From Porticoccus sp. (GTDB lineage: Bacteria; Pseudomonadota; Gammaproteobacteria; Pseudomonadales; Porticoccaceae), in assembly GCA_023261185.1 (NCBI GenBank), contig JALRJN010000088.1, positions 1 through 64,000 on the forward strand: DNA of 64,000 bases, in the 5' to 3' direction. Positions 17,811 to 27,646 of this stretch are shown here, in pieces (position 1 is the stretch's first letter; each line of letters begins with the position of its first letter). The notes beneath the pieces were generated by a model, which was given only the letters and a program-made list of their open reading frames with translations, ran no database searches and was not told the origin of the DNA. Both the position numbers and the translations under genes were made by a program.

Positions 17811-19199
17811 CTAAATAATTTTTGAATAGCGGATTTCTGACCGGGACTGGTTGATGTAGGCATCAAAGGTCATGCAGATACGACGAATCAGCAGTCTCCC
17901 CGCCAGGATCACACGGATGCCCGAGGCCGTTAACGCCACCAGGCCATCGGCCGCCATAGGCTGTAACTGTTCCAGCTCAGCAGCAAAATAGTCTTTAAAA
18001 TCAATATCAAAACGGCATTCAATATCGACAAAATCCAGTTCAAACTGACAGATCAACTGTTTGATCACCTCTTGCCGCAACAGGTCGTCTGCACTTAATT
18101 CAAAGCCCCTCACCACCGGCAGGCGCCCGGCATCGATGGCGCCCTGGTAGTCTTCAATCTGCTTGTGGTTCTGGGCAAAAACATTATCAATGGCGCTGAT
18201 GGCCGACACCCCGAACGCCACTAGGTCACAACCCCCGTGGGTGGAATAACCCTGAAAATTTCTCTGCAACAATCCCTGCTGCTGGGCCACAGCCAGCTCA
18301 TCATCGGGGCGGGCAAAATGATCCATACCGATGTACACATAACCGGCACCCAGCAAAACCTCGGTAATGCGTTCCATCATCAGAAGCTTTTCTTCAGCAC
18401 TGGGCAGCGCCGATTCATCAATCTGTTTCTGCACTTTGAACAAGTGTGGCAGGTGGGCATAGTTGAACACTGAAAGTCGATCAGGGGCGAGATCAATAAT
18501 ACTCGCCAGAGTGCGTTCAAAGGTGTTCCAGGTCTGGTGCGGCAGCCCGTAGATCAGGTCCATACTGATGGAGTGGAATCCCTCATTTCTGCCCGCCTGT
18601 ACCAGTTCCCTGACTTCCTCTACGGAGTTAAAGCGATTCACTGCCTGCTGTACGGTGGGGTCAAAATCCTGAATACCCATACTGAGGCGGTTGAAACCCA
18701 GCTCTCTCAGACAGCCGATAGTGGCAACATCCATATCTCCTGGATGAATTTCGATTGAATATTCCCCGCTGTCGTCTTCCAGCAGATTAAAGTGCTCACG
18801 GGTAGCCGCCATCAGCAGACGTTTTTCGTCATCGCTGATGTAGGTTGGCGTGCCACCACCCCAGTGCAATTGATGTACGGGTCGGGAACGGTCAAACAAT
18901 GCACCCTGGCGGGCCACTTCTTCCATCAGGCGCTCCAGATAGGGCATGGCACGCTTGCGATTGGCGGTGATGATCTTATTGCAGGCACAGTAATAACAGA
19001 CGGTGCTGCAGAACGGGATATGGAAATACAGAGACAGTGGTCTACCGGCGGCATTACTGCGCGTGATGGCCTGACGCAGATCGGCCTCGCCAAATTGATT
19101 ATGGAATTGGGGGGCCGTCGGGTAAGAGGTATAACGGGGGCCGGACAGATCATAACGATCAATTAACTGTCGGTCCCACACCACGGAGCTGCTCGTCAC
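17811..19199 (-). CDS. hemN: Oxygen-independent coproporphyrinogen III oxidase HemN
   Basis: HemN is a radical-SAM enzyme that decarboxylates coproporphyrinogen III for haem synthesis without oxygen. The 462-residue protein has the full-length N-terminus (RYTSYPTAPQF) and the HemN-type cluster motif C64xxxC68xxC71xC73, which separates it from HemW. Other family blocks are HWGGGTPTY, MGIQDFDPTVQQAVNR and GLPHQT. A perfect Anr/FNR site 62 bases upstream predicts induction under low oxygen. Confidence 0.96.
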   Translation of the reverse strand: MTSSSVVWDRQLIDRYDLSGPRYTSYPTAPQFHNQFGEADLRQAITRSNAAGRPLSLYFHIPFCSTVCYYCACNKIITANRKRAMPYLERLMEEVARQGALFDRSRPVHQLHWGGGTPTYISDDEKRLLMAATREHFNLLEDDSGEYSIEIHPGDMDVATIGCLRELGFNRLSMGIQDFDPTVQQAVNRFNSVEEVRELVQAGRNEGFHSISMDLIYGLPHQTWNTFERTLASIIDLAPDRLSVFNYAHLPHLFKVQKQIDESALPSAEEKLLMMERITEVLLGAGYVYIGMDHFARPDDELAVAQQQGLLQRNFQGYSTHGGCDLVAFGVSAISAIDNVFAQNHKQIEDYQGAIDAGRLPVVRGFELSADDLLRQEVIKQLICQFELDFVDIECRFDIDFKDYFAAELEQLQPMAADGLVALTASGIRVILAGRLLIRRICMTFDAYINQSRSEIRYSKII

Positions 19200-19260
19200 T
19201 GAATAGGTTCCTGAATTGGGTTAAAAAACGCACAGTCTAACGTGCTTGAGCCGGGGGTAA

Positions 19261-19275
19261 TTGATACCCATCAAG
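19261..19275 (-). promoter_or_regulatory. Anr/FNR box upstream of hemN
   Basis: The sequence TTGATACCCATCAAG contains TTGAT-N4-ATCAA, the exact FNR/Anr consensus. It lies 62 bases upstream of the hemN start, compatible with a class II position near -41.5 of a promoter in between. hemN is a known Anr target in pseudomonads, so the site fits its gene. The ppa gene on the other side starts more than 200 bases away. Confidence 0.85.
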
Positions 19276-19485
19276 CAACCTGCCCACAGACCGGTTTGGC
19301 GCCCCGGCCGGCCAACCACTTTACTGCAGCTTTTACCGGGTCTTCTGCCACTACTTTAGCCGCAATCCCCATAGCTGAAAACCGTAGTAGACCAAGGTGT
19401 AACTGGCAAAGGCCCCATGTGGCCAGTATAATCCCGCCACTTCGTAAAGCAGCTTCACAAACCGCTAGAAAAGAGAACACGAAAC

Positions 19486-20025
19486 ATGAGCTACAACAAA
19501 ATTCCCGCTGGCAACGACCTGCCAACTGATATCAATGTGGTTATCGAAATTCCCGCCAACCACGACCCGATCAAATACGAAATCGACAAAGACAGCGACG
19601 CTATTTTTGTTGACCGTTTTGTCGCTACGCCCATGTTCTACCCAGCCAACTATGGCTACATCCCGCAAACACTGTCTGAAGACGGTGATCCCCTGGATGT
19701 ACTGGTCGTGACACCTTACCCGGTAATGCCAGGCTCCGTGATTCGCAGCCGCGCCATCGGTGTTCTCAACATGACCGATGAATCCGGTGTCGACGCCAAA
19801 CTGCTGGCCGTACCGCACACCAAGCTGACCAAGCTTTATGATCATGTTCAGGAAATCGGTGACCTACCGGAACTGCTCATCAACCAGATCAAGCATTACT
19901 TTGAAAACTACAAAGCCCTGGAAGCAGGCAAATGGGTGAAAGTCGACGGCTGGGATAACGCTGAAGCAGCCCGCTCTGAAATCACGGCTTCCCGCGAGCG
20001 CTACCTGAAAGAAGAAGGCTGCTAG
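19486..20025 (+). CDS. ppa: Inorganic pyrophosphatase (family I)
   Basis: Ppa hydrolyses pyrophosphate to two phosphates, pulling biosynthetic reactions forward. The 179-residue protein has the soluble family I signature with metal-binding aspartates, [10 protein letters not shown], plus the conserved ANYGYIPQT and [11 protein letters not shown] ribosome site AGAGAA precedes the ATG. A strong intrinsic terminator follows. Confidence 0.97.
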   Translation: MSYNKIPAGNDLPTDINVVIEIPANHDPIKYEIDKDSDAIFVDRFVATPMFYPANYGYIPQTLSEDGDPLDVLVVTPYPVMPGSVIRSRAIGVLNMTDESGVDAKLLAVPHTKLTKLYDHVQEIGDLPELLINQIKHYFENYKALEAGKWVKVDGWDNAEAARSEITASRERYLKEEGC

Positions 20026-20049
20026 GTTTACCCACAACCTTCTCCAAAA

Positions 20050-20073
20050 AACCCGGCAATTGCCGGGTTTTTT
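20050..20073 (+). terminator. Intrinsic terminator after ppa
   Basis: The perfect palindrome ACCCGGCAATTGCCGGGT is followed by a run of T. The A-run on its left side makes it work in both directions, so it also serves the convergent ogt gene. Confidence 0.9.
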
Positions 20074-20093
20074 ATGCCTTCACGGAGTGGGCT

Positions 20094-20570
20094 TTACGCG
20101 GCCCTGGAAACCCGATCCCGTTCCCAGTCCAATATCGCCCTTTTGCGCTCCACGCCCCAGCGGTAGCCCCCGAGGCCGCCATCACTGCGTACCACCCGGT
20201 GGCAGGGAATGAAATAAGCAATGGGGTTTGCGCCAATGGCATTGGCCACAGCACGCACAGCTTTAGGACGGTCGATGGCGTCTGCTATTACCTGGTACGT
20301 AGTTGTCATCCCAAGGGGAATCTCCAACAGCGCCTGCCAGACCTGACGCTGGAAAGCCGTACCCTGAACATCGAACTGTTCCACTGTCGTGGCCGGCTCA
20401 CTCATCAATGAGGCGAACACAGCCTGCGCTCGCCCATCCGCACGTTGACACCCTGCCAGAGTTACACCCTGTGCCGTATCTTCAAACCAGAGACGTTGGA
20501 TGCCCTGCCGACTACCGACCAATAACGCCCCACCCATTGGCGTGACCACACTACCCCAGTACAAATCCAT
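20094..20570 (-). CDS. ogt: Methylated-DNA--protein-cysteine methyltransferase (Ogt type)
   Basis: This suicide DNA-repair protein moves the methyl group of O6-methylguanine to its own cysteine. The active-site motif FIPCHRVV places the acceptor at C123 of 158 residues. The helix-turn-helix region (TTTYQVIADAI, RAVANAIGANP) is intact. No Ada transcription-factor domain is present. The start at 20570 is preferred over an ATG 21 bases upstream because AGGAGG lies seven bases before it. Confidence 0.93.
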   Translation of the reverse strand: MDLYWGSVVTPMGGALLVGSRQGIQRLWFEDTAQGVTLAGCQRADGRAQAVFASLMSEPATTVEQFDVQGTAFQRQVWQALLEIPLGMTTTYQVIADAIDRPKAVRAVANAIGANPIAYFIPCHRVVRSDGGLGGYRWGVERKRAILDWERDRVSRAA

Positions 20571-20774
20571 TCTTTGCCTCCTAGCCGTCATGGTTGCTCG
20601 CTGCTAACCACATTGCTGTGAACGCCTGTCACACCATTGGCAATCAATCAGGGTTTCAGTTTAACGCGCTTCACCTTCACCTGCTCGCTTTCACAGAGCG
20701 TTTATTTCCCCAAAAACACCCGTCCATTGAGCCACGATCTAACCTCTCTATTCCCGCGCAAGATTGGATGATTG

Positions 20775-20950
20775 AGAAGACGAAGGGGAATACTCGGCAC
20801 TCCTAGCCAGGGACCTGCCAGTGTTCTGGATATCTTCGACCGGAGAGGCAAACCCGACACTTGGGAAAAACGTACAGTTGGCTCATCAATCTGGATGGCA
20901 TGCTGTGTCCAGATTCTCCCCAGGCCCCAAATGTCGGGGCTTTTTTTATT
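20775..20950 (+). ncRNA. Candidate small RNA or leader RNA with terminator
   Basis: The stretch can fold into successive stem-loops: CCAGTGT with ACACTTGG enclosing TCTGG/CCGGA, then AATCTGGA/TCCAGATT, then the terminator GCCCC-AAATGTC-GGGGC followed by seven T. No open frame uses this terminator. Seven or so GGA triplets recall CsrB/RsmZ-type RNAs that sequester CsrA, but no GacA-type TGTAAG...CTTACA box was found upstream. It might instead be an attenuator for the kinase. The 5' end is a guess. Confidence 0.4.
20921..20949 (+). terminator. Intrinsic terminator upstream of the PfkB kinase
   Basis: GCCCC and GGGGC pair around a 7-base loop, followed directly by seven T. No coding gene lies just upstream on this strand, which argues for a non-coding transcript ending here. 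Confidence 0.8.
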
Positions 20951-21029
20951 TTAATTTCACTCTCTCTCGCCAGGATTTTCAGGCCACACTATAGTGATAG
21001 AAACAGCTTTATTGACCGGGAGATAAACT

Positions 21030-22166
21030 GTGACAGAAATAACCGATCGTGTGCTGGTTATCGGTTCCGTCACTATCGACAACATCGTCTCCGTGGCCCA
21101 GGAAGCCATTGAGCGTATTTCCCTACACAATGGGGAAACGTCTTTCCTGCTGTTGGAACAGGGACGAAAAGTGGAAGCGGAAAGCATTTCCAGCCACGTG
21201 GGAGGGGGAGCAGCCAATGTTGCCGTGTCCATGGCCAGGCAGGGACTGGCCGTGGATGTACTGGCCCTGGCCGGCGATGACCTGAACGGCAGGAAAATAT
21301 ACCAGCGTCTTATCGACGAGGGCGTGGGTGTCGACTACTTTTTCACCCAACCAGACTGGCAGTCCGGCAATTCAATCCTGATCTATTCCCACGATAAAAA
21401 CGCCGCCTTATTCACCAAGCGCGGTGAAAACAGTGGAATTGAAGGGCAACTACCGCATATCGATTTCAGTCGCTATCGGTTGGTCTATGTGGGTTGCCTT
21501 TCCAGTCTTTCCCGCCACGCCCTGCCCCGCATTGTGGAACTGGCTAAAAGCGCTGGCTGTCTGGTGGCACTGAATCCCTGCATGGGCAGAGACGAGGAAT
21601 CCATCGAGCAGTTTCTGAGTGTGGCGGAAGATATTGACTACCTGTCACTCAACAAGCAGGAAACCATTGACCTGTTGTCCCTGACCCACAGGAGGCTGTA
21701 TACCAAACTCCCCCTGTTGGCGACAGACATCGAAATAAAACCACCGCTGATGCGATCAGGCCTGCATGTCAATGATTACTGGTTGCCCCTCAACGATGTG
21801 ATGTCGATGATCTGCAGCACCGGACCACGCTTCTTTTCCCTCACCGATGGCGGCGATGGCGCTTACCTGTTCGACAGCAAACAGTTACTTTACTGCCCTG
21901 CGGCTCTAATAGAACCCAAGGGTACCGCTGGGGCCGGAGATGCTTTTGCCTCGACCATCGTGGCGCAACTGCTCGAAGGCAACGACTCCGCAAAAGCGCT
22001 TTGGGTTGCCACGAAAAATGCTGCCAGTGTGGTGGCCCATATAGATACTCAAACTGGACTTTTAACGCTTAGAGACATTGAGCAACTCCTGGCAACTGAA
22101 AATACTGGGCAAACAGTCATCCGTATTGGCAAAACGGTAGTGCCAGATGAAAACAGGGCTTTTTAG
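21030..22166 (+). CDS. PfkB-family carbohydrate kinase
   Basis: The 378-residue protein has the ribokinase/PfkB fold: GGGAANVAVSMARQGL near residue 56, and the C-terminal signature GTAGAGDAFAS whose aspartate is the catalytic base. Substrates in this family include ribose, fructose, adenosine and pseudouridine; the sequence does not tell which. It is longer than typical ribokinases, with an insert around residues 215-245. The start is GTG with GGGAGA upstream. It stands alone. Confidence 0.85.
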   Translation: MTEITDRVLVIGSVTIDNIVSVAQEAIERISLHNGETSFLLLEQGRKVEAESISSHVGGGAANVAVSMARQGLAVDVLALAGDDLNGRKIYQRLIDEGVGVDYFFTQPDWQSGNSILIYSHDKNAALFTKRGENSGIEGQLPHIDFSRYRLVYVGCLSSLSRHALPRIVELAKSAGCLVALNPCMGRDEESIEQFLSVAEDIDYLSLNKQETIDLLSLTHRRLYTKLPLLATDIEIKPPLMRSGLHVNDYWLPLNDVMSMICSTGPRFFSLTDGGDGAYLFDSKQLLYCPAALIEPKGTAGAGDAFASTIVAQLLEGNDSAKALWVATKNAASVVAHIDTQTGLLTLRDIEQLLATENTGQTVIRIGKTVVPDENRAF

Positions 22167-22193
22167 AGATCACCTGACAAATAATAAATGCCA

Positions 22194-22222
22194 TAAAAAA
22201 AGCCCGCTCTGCGGGCTTTTTT
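22194..22222. terminator. Bidirectional terminator between the PfkB kinase and acs
   Basis: AAAGCCCGC and GCGGGCTTT form a stem with A- and T-runs on the outer sides. It serves both convergent genes. Confidence 0.9.
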
Positions 22223-22246
22223 CGGTGAGAGCTGCTGAACCGGCAG

Positions 22247-24184
22247 TTAGCGGATCAGCCGATTCTCAATCAGGTCATCAACCACAGATGGATCAGCCAG
22301 GGTGGAAGTATCACCCAGGTTCTCCAATTCATTGGCGGCAATCTTGCGCAGGATACGGCGCATGATTTTACCGGAACGGGTTTTGGGCAAACCCGGCGCC
22401 CAGTGAATGTAATCCGGCTTGGCAATAGGGCCGATTTCCTTCACACAGATGCTGATGAGTTCCTTGCGGAGTTCATCAGAGGGTTCCTCACCACTCATCA
22501 GGGTGACATAGGCATAAATACCCTGACCCTTGATATCGTGTGGGCAACCCACCACGGCAGCCTCAGCCACTTTGGGGTGCAGTACCAGCGCACTTTCCAC
22601 TTCGGCCGTTCCCATACGGTGACCGGAAACATTGAGTATATCATCGACACGACCGGTAATCCAGTAGTGACCATCCTCATCACGGCGGGCACCGTCACCG
22701 GTAAAGTAATAGCCCTTGAATGCCGAGAAATAGGTTTCCTGATAGCGGCCCATATCGCCATACACACCACGAATCTGTGAGGGCCAGGAGGCCTTGATGG
22801 CCAGGTTACCCTCACCGGGGCCTTCTATTTCCTTGCCGTCGGCATCCAGCAACACAGGCTGTACTCCAAAGAAAGGTACTGTGGCGCAACCGGGCTTCAT
22901 GTCGATGGCTCCGGGCAAAGGCGTCAACATATGAGCGCCGGTTTCTGTCTGCCACCAGGTATCAACAATAGGGCAACGCTCCTCGCCAACCACCTTGTAA
23001 TACCACTCCCAGGCTTCCGGGTTAATGGGTTCACCCACCGTGCCCAACAAACGCAGGGAGCTGCGATCGGTGTTTGTAACAAATTCGTCGCCCGCACCCA
23101 TCAGGGAGCGGATGGCAGTGGGCGCGGTATAGAAAATATTAACCTTGTGTTTTTCTACCACCTGCCAGAAACGCGAAGCATCGGGATAGGTAGGGACCCC
23201 CTCGAAAATCAGGGTAATGGCTCCATTACATAGAGGGCCGTACACAATGTAGCTGTGGCCTGTGACCCAGCCGACATCAGCGGTACACCAGTAAACATCG
23301 CCTTCTTTGTAGTCGAAAACGTATTTATGGGTCATTGCCGCCTGTAACAGGTAACCGGCGGTAGTGTGCAACACGCCTTTCGGTTTGCCGGTTGAACCAG
23401 AGGTATAAAGGATAAACAACGGATCCTCGGCATCCATGTGTTCCGGCGGACAGTAATCCTTGGCCTCGGCGATGGCCTCGTGGTACCAGACATCGCGCTT
23501 TTCATTCCATTCCACCAGACCACGGGTTCTCTCCACAACAATACAGGTGTGAACATTCGGACAGTGACGTAATGCCGCATCGGCATTGGCTTTCAGGGGG
23601 ACTTTTTTACCACCACGCAGGCCTTCATCGGAGGTGATGACCACCTGGCAGTCGGAGTCCAGAATACGATCTTTCAGGGCATCGGGAGAAAAGCCACCAA
23701 ACACCACCGAGTGCACAGCACCAATGCGCGCGGTAGCCAACATGGCATACACCGCTTCCTGGATCATTGGCATGTAGATACAGACGCGATCACCGCGCTT
23801 TACACCCCGTGACTTGAGCACATTGGCCAGCTTGTTGACCTGTTCGCTCAGTTCGTTATAAGTGATATAGGCGCTCTCTTCAGGGTCATCACCCTCCCAG
23901 ATAATCGCTGTTTGATCACCTTTCGTGGCCAGGTGTCGGTCGATACAGTTCACCGTGACATTCAGCTTGCCATCGGTAAACCAGCTCGCCTCTCCCGTCA
24001 TGAAATCAAAGGTATTGATCTCACTCCAGGGACTCTCCCAATCAATGAATTTCTTCGCCTGTTCAGCCCAGAAAACCTCGGGCTCTTCAATCGAGCACCG
24101 ATACATTTCATGGTAAGTCTCGTTATCAATGTGGGCTTCGCTGGCGAAATCGCCGGGGACGGGGCGAACATTAGTGTCAGACAT
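22247..24184 (-). CDS. acs: Acetyl-CoA synthetase Acs
   Basis: Acs activates acetate to acetyl-CoA through acetyl-AMP. The 645-residue protein shows the AMP-binding loop [14 protein letters not shown], the acetate-pocket motif DTWWQTETG, and the C-terminal [11 protein letters not shown] with the lysine that acetylation switches off in studied homologues. It is the likely target of the CrbSR pair encoded about 15 kb away, by analogy with Vibrio and Pseudomonas. A good sigma-70 promoter lies just upstream. Confidence 0.97.
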   Translation of the reverse strand: MSDTNVRPVPGDFASEAHIDNETYHEMYRCSIEEPEVFWAEQAKKFIDWESPWSEINTFDFMTGEASWFTDGKLNVTVNCIDRHLATKGDQTAIIWEGDDPEESAYITYNELSEQVNKLANVLKSRGVKRGDRVCIYMPMIQEAVYAMLATARIGAVHSVVFGGFSPDALKDRILDSDCQVVITSDEGLRGGKKVPLKANADAALRHCPNVHTCIVVERTRGLVEWNEKRDVWYHEAIAEAKDYCPPEHMDAEDPLFILYTSGSTGKPKGVLHTTAGYLLQAAMTHKYVFDYKEGDVYWCTADVGWVTGHSYIVYGPLCNGAITLIFEGVPTYPDASRFWQVVEKHKVNIFYTAPTAIRSLMGAGDEFVTNTDRSSLRLLGTVGEPINPEAWEWYYKVVGEERCPIVDTWWQTETGAHMLTPLPGAIDMKPGCATVPFFGVQPVLLDADGKEIEGPGEGNLAIKASWPSQIRGVYGDMGRYQETYFSAFKGYYFTGDGARRDEDGHYWITGRVDDILNVSGHRMGTAEVESALVLHPKVAEAAVVGCPHDIKGQGIYAYVTLMSGEEPSDELRKELISICVKEIGPIAKPDYIHWAPGLPKTRSGKIMRRILRKIAANELENLGDTSTLADPSVVDDLIENRLIR

Positions 24185-24209
24185 GGAATCCTCCCTTACT
24201 TATATATGT

Positions 24210-24238
24210 TCTATAGGATTCAGAGTAATGGAGGTCAA
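24210..24238 (-). promoter_or_regulatory. Predicted sigma-70 promoter of acs
   Basis: On the minus strand, TTGACC (-35) and TATAGA (-10) are separated by exactly 17 bases. The -10 ends 26 bases before the acs ATG, and a GGGAGGA ribosome site follows. acs therefore probably has its own promoter rather than depending on the exonuclease operon upstream. Confidence 0.7.
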
Positions 24239-24328
24239 GCCTAGCATCTATTCGACCTTTGCATAACAAGCGTCAGCAAAAGGGAGGATATAACAGCCAT
24301 TTAGAAAAAAAAGTGGTTATAAAATAAG

Positions 24329-25021
24329 CTAACTGTAAAACACCGCAGGCAGTTGACTTAACTTGCCGGGTTGTCTGCCAAAACGGTGGCTCACCTGAGC
24401 GAGAAACAACTCTGCCGTGGACACGGCATCGACCAACGCATTATGGGCATGGTAATCCGGCAAATTGTAGCGGCGGCGAGATTCCGACAGACGCAGGCTC
24501 TGGCCGTGCTGGCCGTTGCTGTTTCGCTGCAAACGCTGGTCTTCCAGAGCCATGGTATCTACCACAGGGACCAGTAAGGGTATTCCGTAAACTGCCTTAC
24601 AGGCCTGTTGCAGAAAGCCCATGTCCAGGGTGGCGCAATGCAACAGCATCACCCGTCCCTGCAGAGCAGATAAAAAGGAATCCATGGCCTCGCGCAGATT
24701 GCCCGCCTGCAAGATATCCCGATCGTGGATGCCGTGAATCACAGCACTTTGCCCAACGCCCTGATCACTGCTTACCAGGCGATGGCAGGCACCGCTGAGT
24801 ACGACCCGAAAGCCGTCCACTGGTACATAACCAATGCTGAGAATATGGTCGGTGCCGGCATCCATTCCTGTCATTTCAAGATCCACCGCCAGAAAGCCTG
24901 TCTGGCGAATCTCACAACGAAGATCCGGCAACTCACCCCGCAGGTAATTGTGCATCGCCGACTCGGGGCATTTCGCCAGCAACTGTCGCTGTCGCCAGCG
25001 GGTAGTCCAACGACCCAGCAT
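24329..25021 (-). CDS. DEDDh 3'-5' exonuclease, DNA polymerase III epsilon-like
   Basis: The 230-residue protein carries the exonuclease domain of the DnaQ family. Motif I is DLEMTGMD, motif III is HNALVDAVST (the DEDDh type). It is not the replicative DnaQ, judged by its distinct N-terminus and its neighbours. In many pseudomonads such a protein is encoded with the CBS/DUF294 regulator near acs or actP, as here. Its ATG overlaps the upstream stop at 25021, so the two are co-translated. The substrate is unknown. Confidence 0.85.
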   Translation of the reverse strand: MLGRWTTRWRQRQLLAKCPESAMHNYLRGELPDLRCEIRQTGFLAVDLEMTGMDAGTDHILSIGYVPVDGFRVVLSGACHRLVSSDQGVGQSAVIHGIHDRDILQAGNLREAMDSFLSALQGRVMLLHCATLDMGFLQQACKAVYGIPLLVPVVDTMALEDQRLQRNSNGQHGQSLRLSESRRRYNLPDYHAHNALVDAVSTAELFLAQVSHRFGRQPGKLSQLPAVFYS

Positions 25022-26877
25022 TACATTAACCCATGGGTGAATTTAACCCGCAGTGCTGACTGTGCATTGTTGACTACTGCAAAGGCATCCCTCAACTGGT
25101 GACGGGACAGGGAAGAAAACGTTGACGGGTTCAGATGGTTGTCCGGTTTCACGCCATCGCGAAGCTGTTCCCCCTGGTGCACCAGACGCAGACGTGAAAT
25201 AAATTCATGGGCATCGGTGAGGTTGCGGGAATCCTTGAGCGTCAGCAACTTGCTGGAAACCGCTTCCTGTAGTCGCTCCAGGGTATGAACCTGACGGGAA
25301 CCTATCGACAGGGCGTAAATCCGCGCAATATCGTTAATGGGCATGATCCCCCGCAGTTTCACATCCAGGGTGTTTTTATGTTCACCACTGTGTTCCACCA
25401 CAAAGTTCTTAAAGAATCCCATGGGCGGGGTTAACTTCAAGGCATTGGCCGTCAGGTTGGCGAGAAAAATTTCATTGCCGCGGGCGGCATCGCAAACCGT
25501 GGCCTGCAGATCATCGAAAAGTGATTGATCGCCATACACACAGCGCATATCGAAAAAAATGCTGGCATGCATTAATGCTTTTGAAGAGGGCTGGTTTATC
25601 CAGCGCAAAAACTGTTTTTTCCAACCCACCAGGGGCTGCCGCCAATCGAGGGTCGAAGCCATGATCTCGCCCGGACAGTACTTGTAACCACAGGCATCCA
25701 GGCCATCATTGACATAGTTGGCAACAGCAAGGAAGTACTCGTCATCGCCCTGGGTGACCGCATCTCCGATCAGCATGCCATTGTCCTGATCTGAGATCGC
25801 TGTCTGATCCCTGCGCCCCTGGGAACCGAAAGCCAACCAGGCAAATGGCACCGGAGGCTCGCCGTATTTCTCAACTGCCTGCTTGATCAACTGTCGAGTC
25901 AGTGCATCGGTCACCGTGGTCAAAAGCCGACCTATCTGATCCGCACTGGCTTCGGCACGAATCAGGCTGCGTAACAACTCGGGAATATCCCGGGATACAC
26001 CTTTCAGACCCTCCACACTATCCTGGTGCCCGATTTCACCGATAAGAAAAACCGGATCTGCCTTCTGCGCTTTCACCAGATCAGTCGTGGTTAGCATGGC
26101 CACCGGTTGGCCGTCGGCGGTGACCGGCAAGTGGTGAATATTGTGCTCGGTCATGAGCAGCAGGGCTTCAAAGACCAGGCTCTCTGCTGAAACACTGGTA
26201 AGCTCCCGGGTCATAATTTCCGACAGCGGTGTCTCTGGGCCGCGTCTCTCCGCCACCACCCTCGCCCGTAAATCCCGGTCGGTCACAAGGCCACACAGCT
26301 GCTGGCGCTCATCGATAACCATCACCGAACTTACCCGTTGGGCGGTCATTATTTCTGCCACCTCAGCCACCGTCAGGTCAGGCCGTGCAGTGACAGGTTC
26401 ACGGGACGACAGGTCACCAACGCGGCGGGTCAACTGATAATTCTGTTCACGAAAACGCACTGCATGCCGCAGGCGCTTGGCATGGGCCTGATTAAAAAAT
26501 CGATCAAACGACCGGTTCACCGAACGCAATTGCTGAAAGGTGTCCGCGTCAATCTGGTACAGCAAACCGTCTTCAATAACCACTGCCTGGTTGGTAATGG
26601 CATCACCTGTCAGCAATGACGGATATCCAAAATAGCCACCTGGCTCTACCCGGTCCAGCAGCTCTCCTTCGCCGTTACGAACCTCAAAAGCCCCGCTGCG
26701 TACGATCAACAATTTCGGGTTGGAGTAATCGAGAATCCCCGTAGATTCGCCGGCACGATAGTAGGCAATCTGCACGTGACCTGCAGCCAGTGTCAGGTGT
26801 TCTTCCGACAGTTCATTAAAGGGTGTGCACTCGGCCAGGAAATCCCGAACCGCCGCCACTTCGACACTCACAGTCAT
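25021..26877 (-). CDS. cNMP-binding/CBS/DUF294 nucleotidyltransferase-like regulator
   Basis: The 618-residue cytoplasmic protein has, in order, a cyclic-nucleotide-binding-like domain (about 10-130), a pair of CBS domains (about 160-275), a DUF294 nucleotidyltransferase domain with GSQGRRDQTAISDQDNG (about 350-370), and a DUF294 C-terminal domain. The GS...D-x-D pattern matches the GlnD/GlnE-type active site. CBS pairs usually sense adenine nucleotides. Its link with acetate genes is a recurring context; the protein it modifies is not known. Confidence 0.87.
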   Translation of the reverse strand: MTVSVEVAAVRDFLAECTPFNELSEEHLTLAAGHVQIAYYRAGESTGILDYSNPKLLIVRSGAFEVRNGEGELLDRVEPGGYFGYPSLLTGDAITNQAVVIEDGLLYQIDADTFQQLRSVNRSFDRFFNQAHAKRLRHAVRFREQNYQLTRRVGDLSSREPVTARPDLTVAEVAEIMTAQRVSSVMVIDERQQLCGLVTDRDLRARVVAERRGPETPLSEIMTRELTSVSAESLVFEALLLMTEHNIHHLPVTADGQPVAMLTTTDLVKAQKADPVFLIGEIGHQDSVEGLKGVSRDIPELLRSLIRAEASADQIGRLLTTVTDALTRQLIKQAVEKYGEPPVPFAWLAFGSQGRRDQTAISDQDNGMLIGDAVTQGDDEYFLAVANYVNDGLDACGYKYCPGEIMASTLDWRQPLVGWKKQFLRWINQPSSKALMHASIFFDMRCVYGDQSLFDDLQATVCDAARGNEIFLANLTANALKLTPPMGFFKNFVVEHSGEHKNTLDVKLRGIMPINDIARIYALSIGSRQVHTLERLQEAVSSKLLTLKDSRNLTDAHEFISRLRLVHQGEQLRDGVKPDNHLNPSTFSSLSRHQLRDAFAVVNNAQSALRVKFTHGLM

Positions 26878-27075
26878 AACTGCATACCTTCATTTACACA
26901 CGCCTACAATAACTCTAAAGGTAGACTTACAACTTGATACGGGGCAATTAGGCTAAGGTGGAATAAGACATGCTGGTATCCCGCCATGTTCAAAGTTAAC
27001 CGATAGGGGCAATACGCTTTTTTTCTCTGGCCTGTTAGGCTAATAACTGGCAAACCATTCTATGTACTCAATACT

Positions 27076-27489
27076 GTGCTGAAAATCGCGACAAATATCT
27101 ATCTGCCCGATGACGAAATCGAATGCACGGCAATTCGGGCACAAGGTGCCGGCGGCCAGAACGTCAACAAGGTCTCGTCTGCCATTCATCTGCGTTTTGA
27201 TATACACGCTTCTTCCCTGCCCGAAGCCTACAAGCAGCGATTACTGGACTTCAAAGACAAACGTATCAGCAGCGACGGTATTGTGGTTATCAAGGCCCAG
27301 CAGTTTCGCACCCAGGAAAAAAACCGTACTGATGCCTTACAGCGGTTACAGGCTCTGATCGAAGAAGCCACCCGTGTACAGAAAACCCGGATTCCAACCA
27401 AGGCCAGCAAGGCTTCAAAACAAAAGCGCATGGACAGTAAAACTCGTCGGGGGCAAACCAAGGCTCTGCGTGGCAAAGTCCTTGACTGA
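27076..27489 (+). CDS. arfB: Alternative ribosome-rescue factor ArfB (YaeJ)
   Basis: ArfB is a peptidyl-tRNA hydrolase that frees stalled ribosomes lacking a stop codon. The 137-residue protein has the GGQ catalytic loop in GAGGQNVNKVSS, without the codon-reading domain of release factors, and the basic C-terminal tail (KASKQKRMDSKTRRGQ) that enters the empty mRNA channel. The start is GTG. Confidence 0.94.
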   Translation: MLKIATNIYLPDDEIECTAIRAQGAGGQNVNKVSSAIHLRFDIHASSLPEAYKQRLLDFKDKRISSDGIVVIKAQQFRTQEKNRTDALQRLQALIEEATRVQKTRIPTKASKASKQKRMDSKTRRGQTKALRGKVLD

Positions 27490-27646
27490 TGTTTTTTGCT
27501 CACTCTTGGGCCCCTCGAAGATATGGGGTTTGCTCTATATCAAATCCCTCCGTTTTTTGACAACAAACAGATAATTTTGGGACTAAACTGATAGCAATAA
27601 ACGCTCGTAGAAATAAACAGACAACACCACAAACAAGGATAATTCG

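Larger units (their letters stand above)
20571..21029. other. 459-bp intergenic region between ogt and the PfkB kinase
   Basis: No convincing protein gene is seen. The right half contains a candidate structured RNA ending in a strong intrinsic terminator at about 20921-20949. A separate promoter for the kinase must lie in the remaining 80 bases, which are AT-richer. Confidence 0.5.

Noticed and set aside
20594..20806. A 70-codon open frame between ogt and the PfkB kinase
   Set aside because: No ribosome site, no hydrophobic or family pattern, and it runs into the candidate structured RNA.
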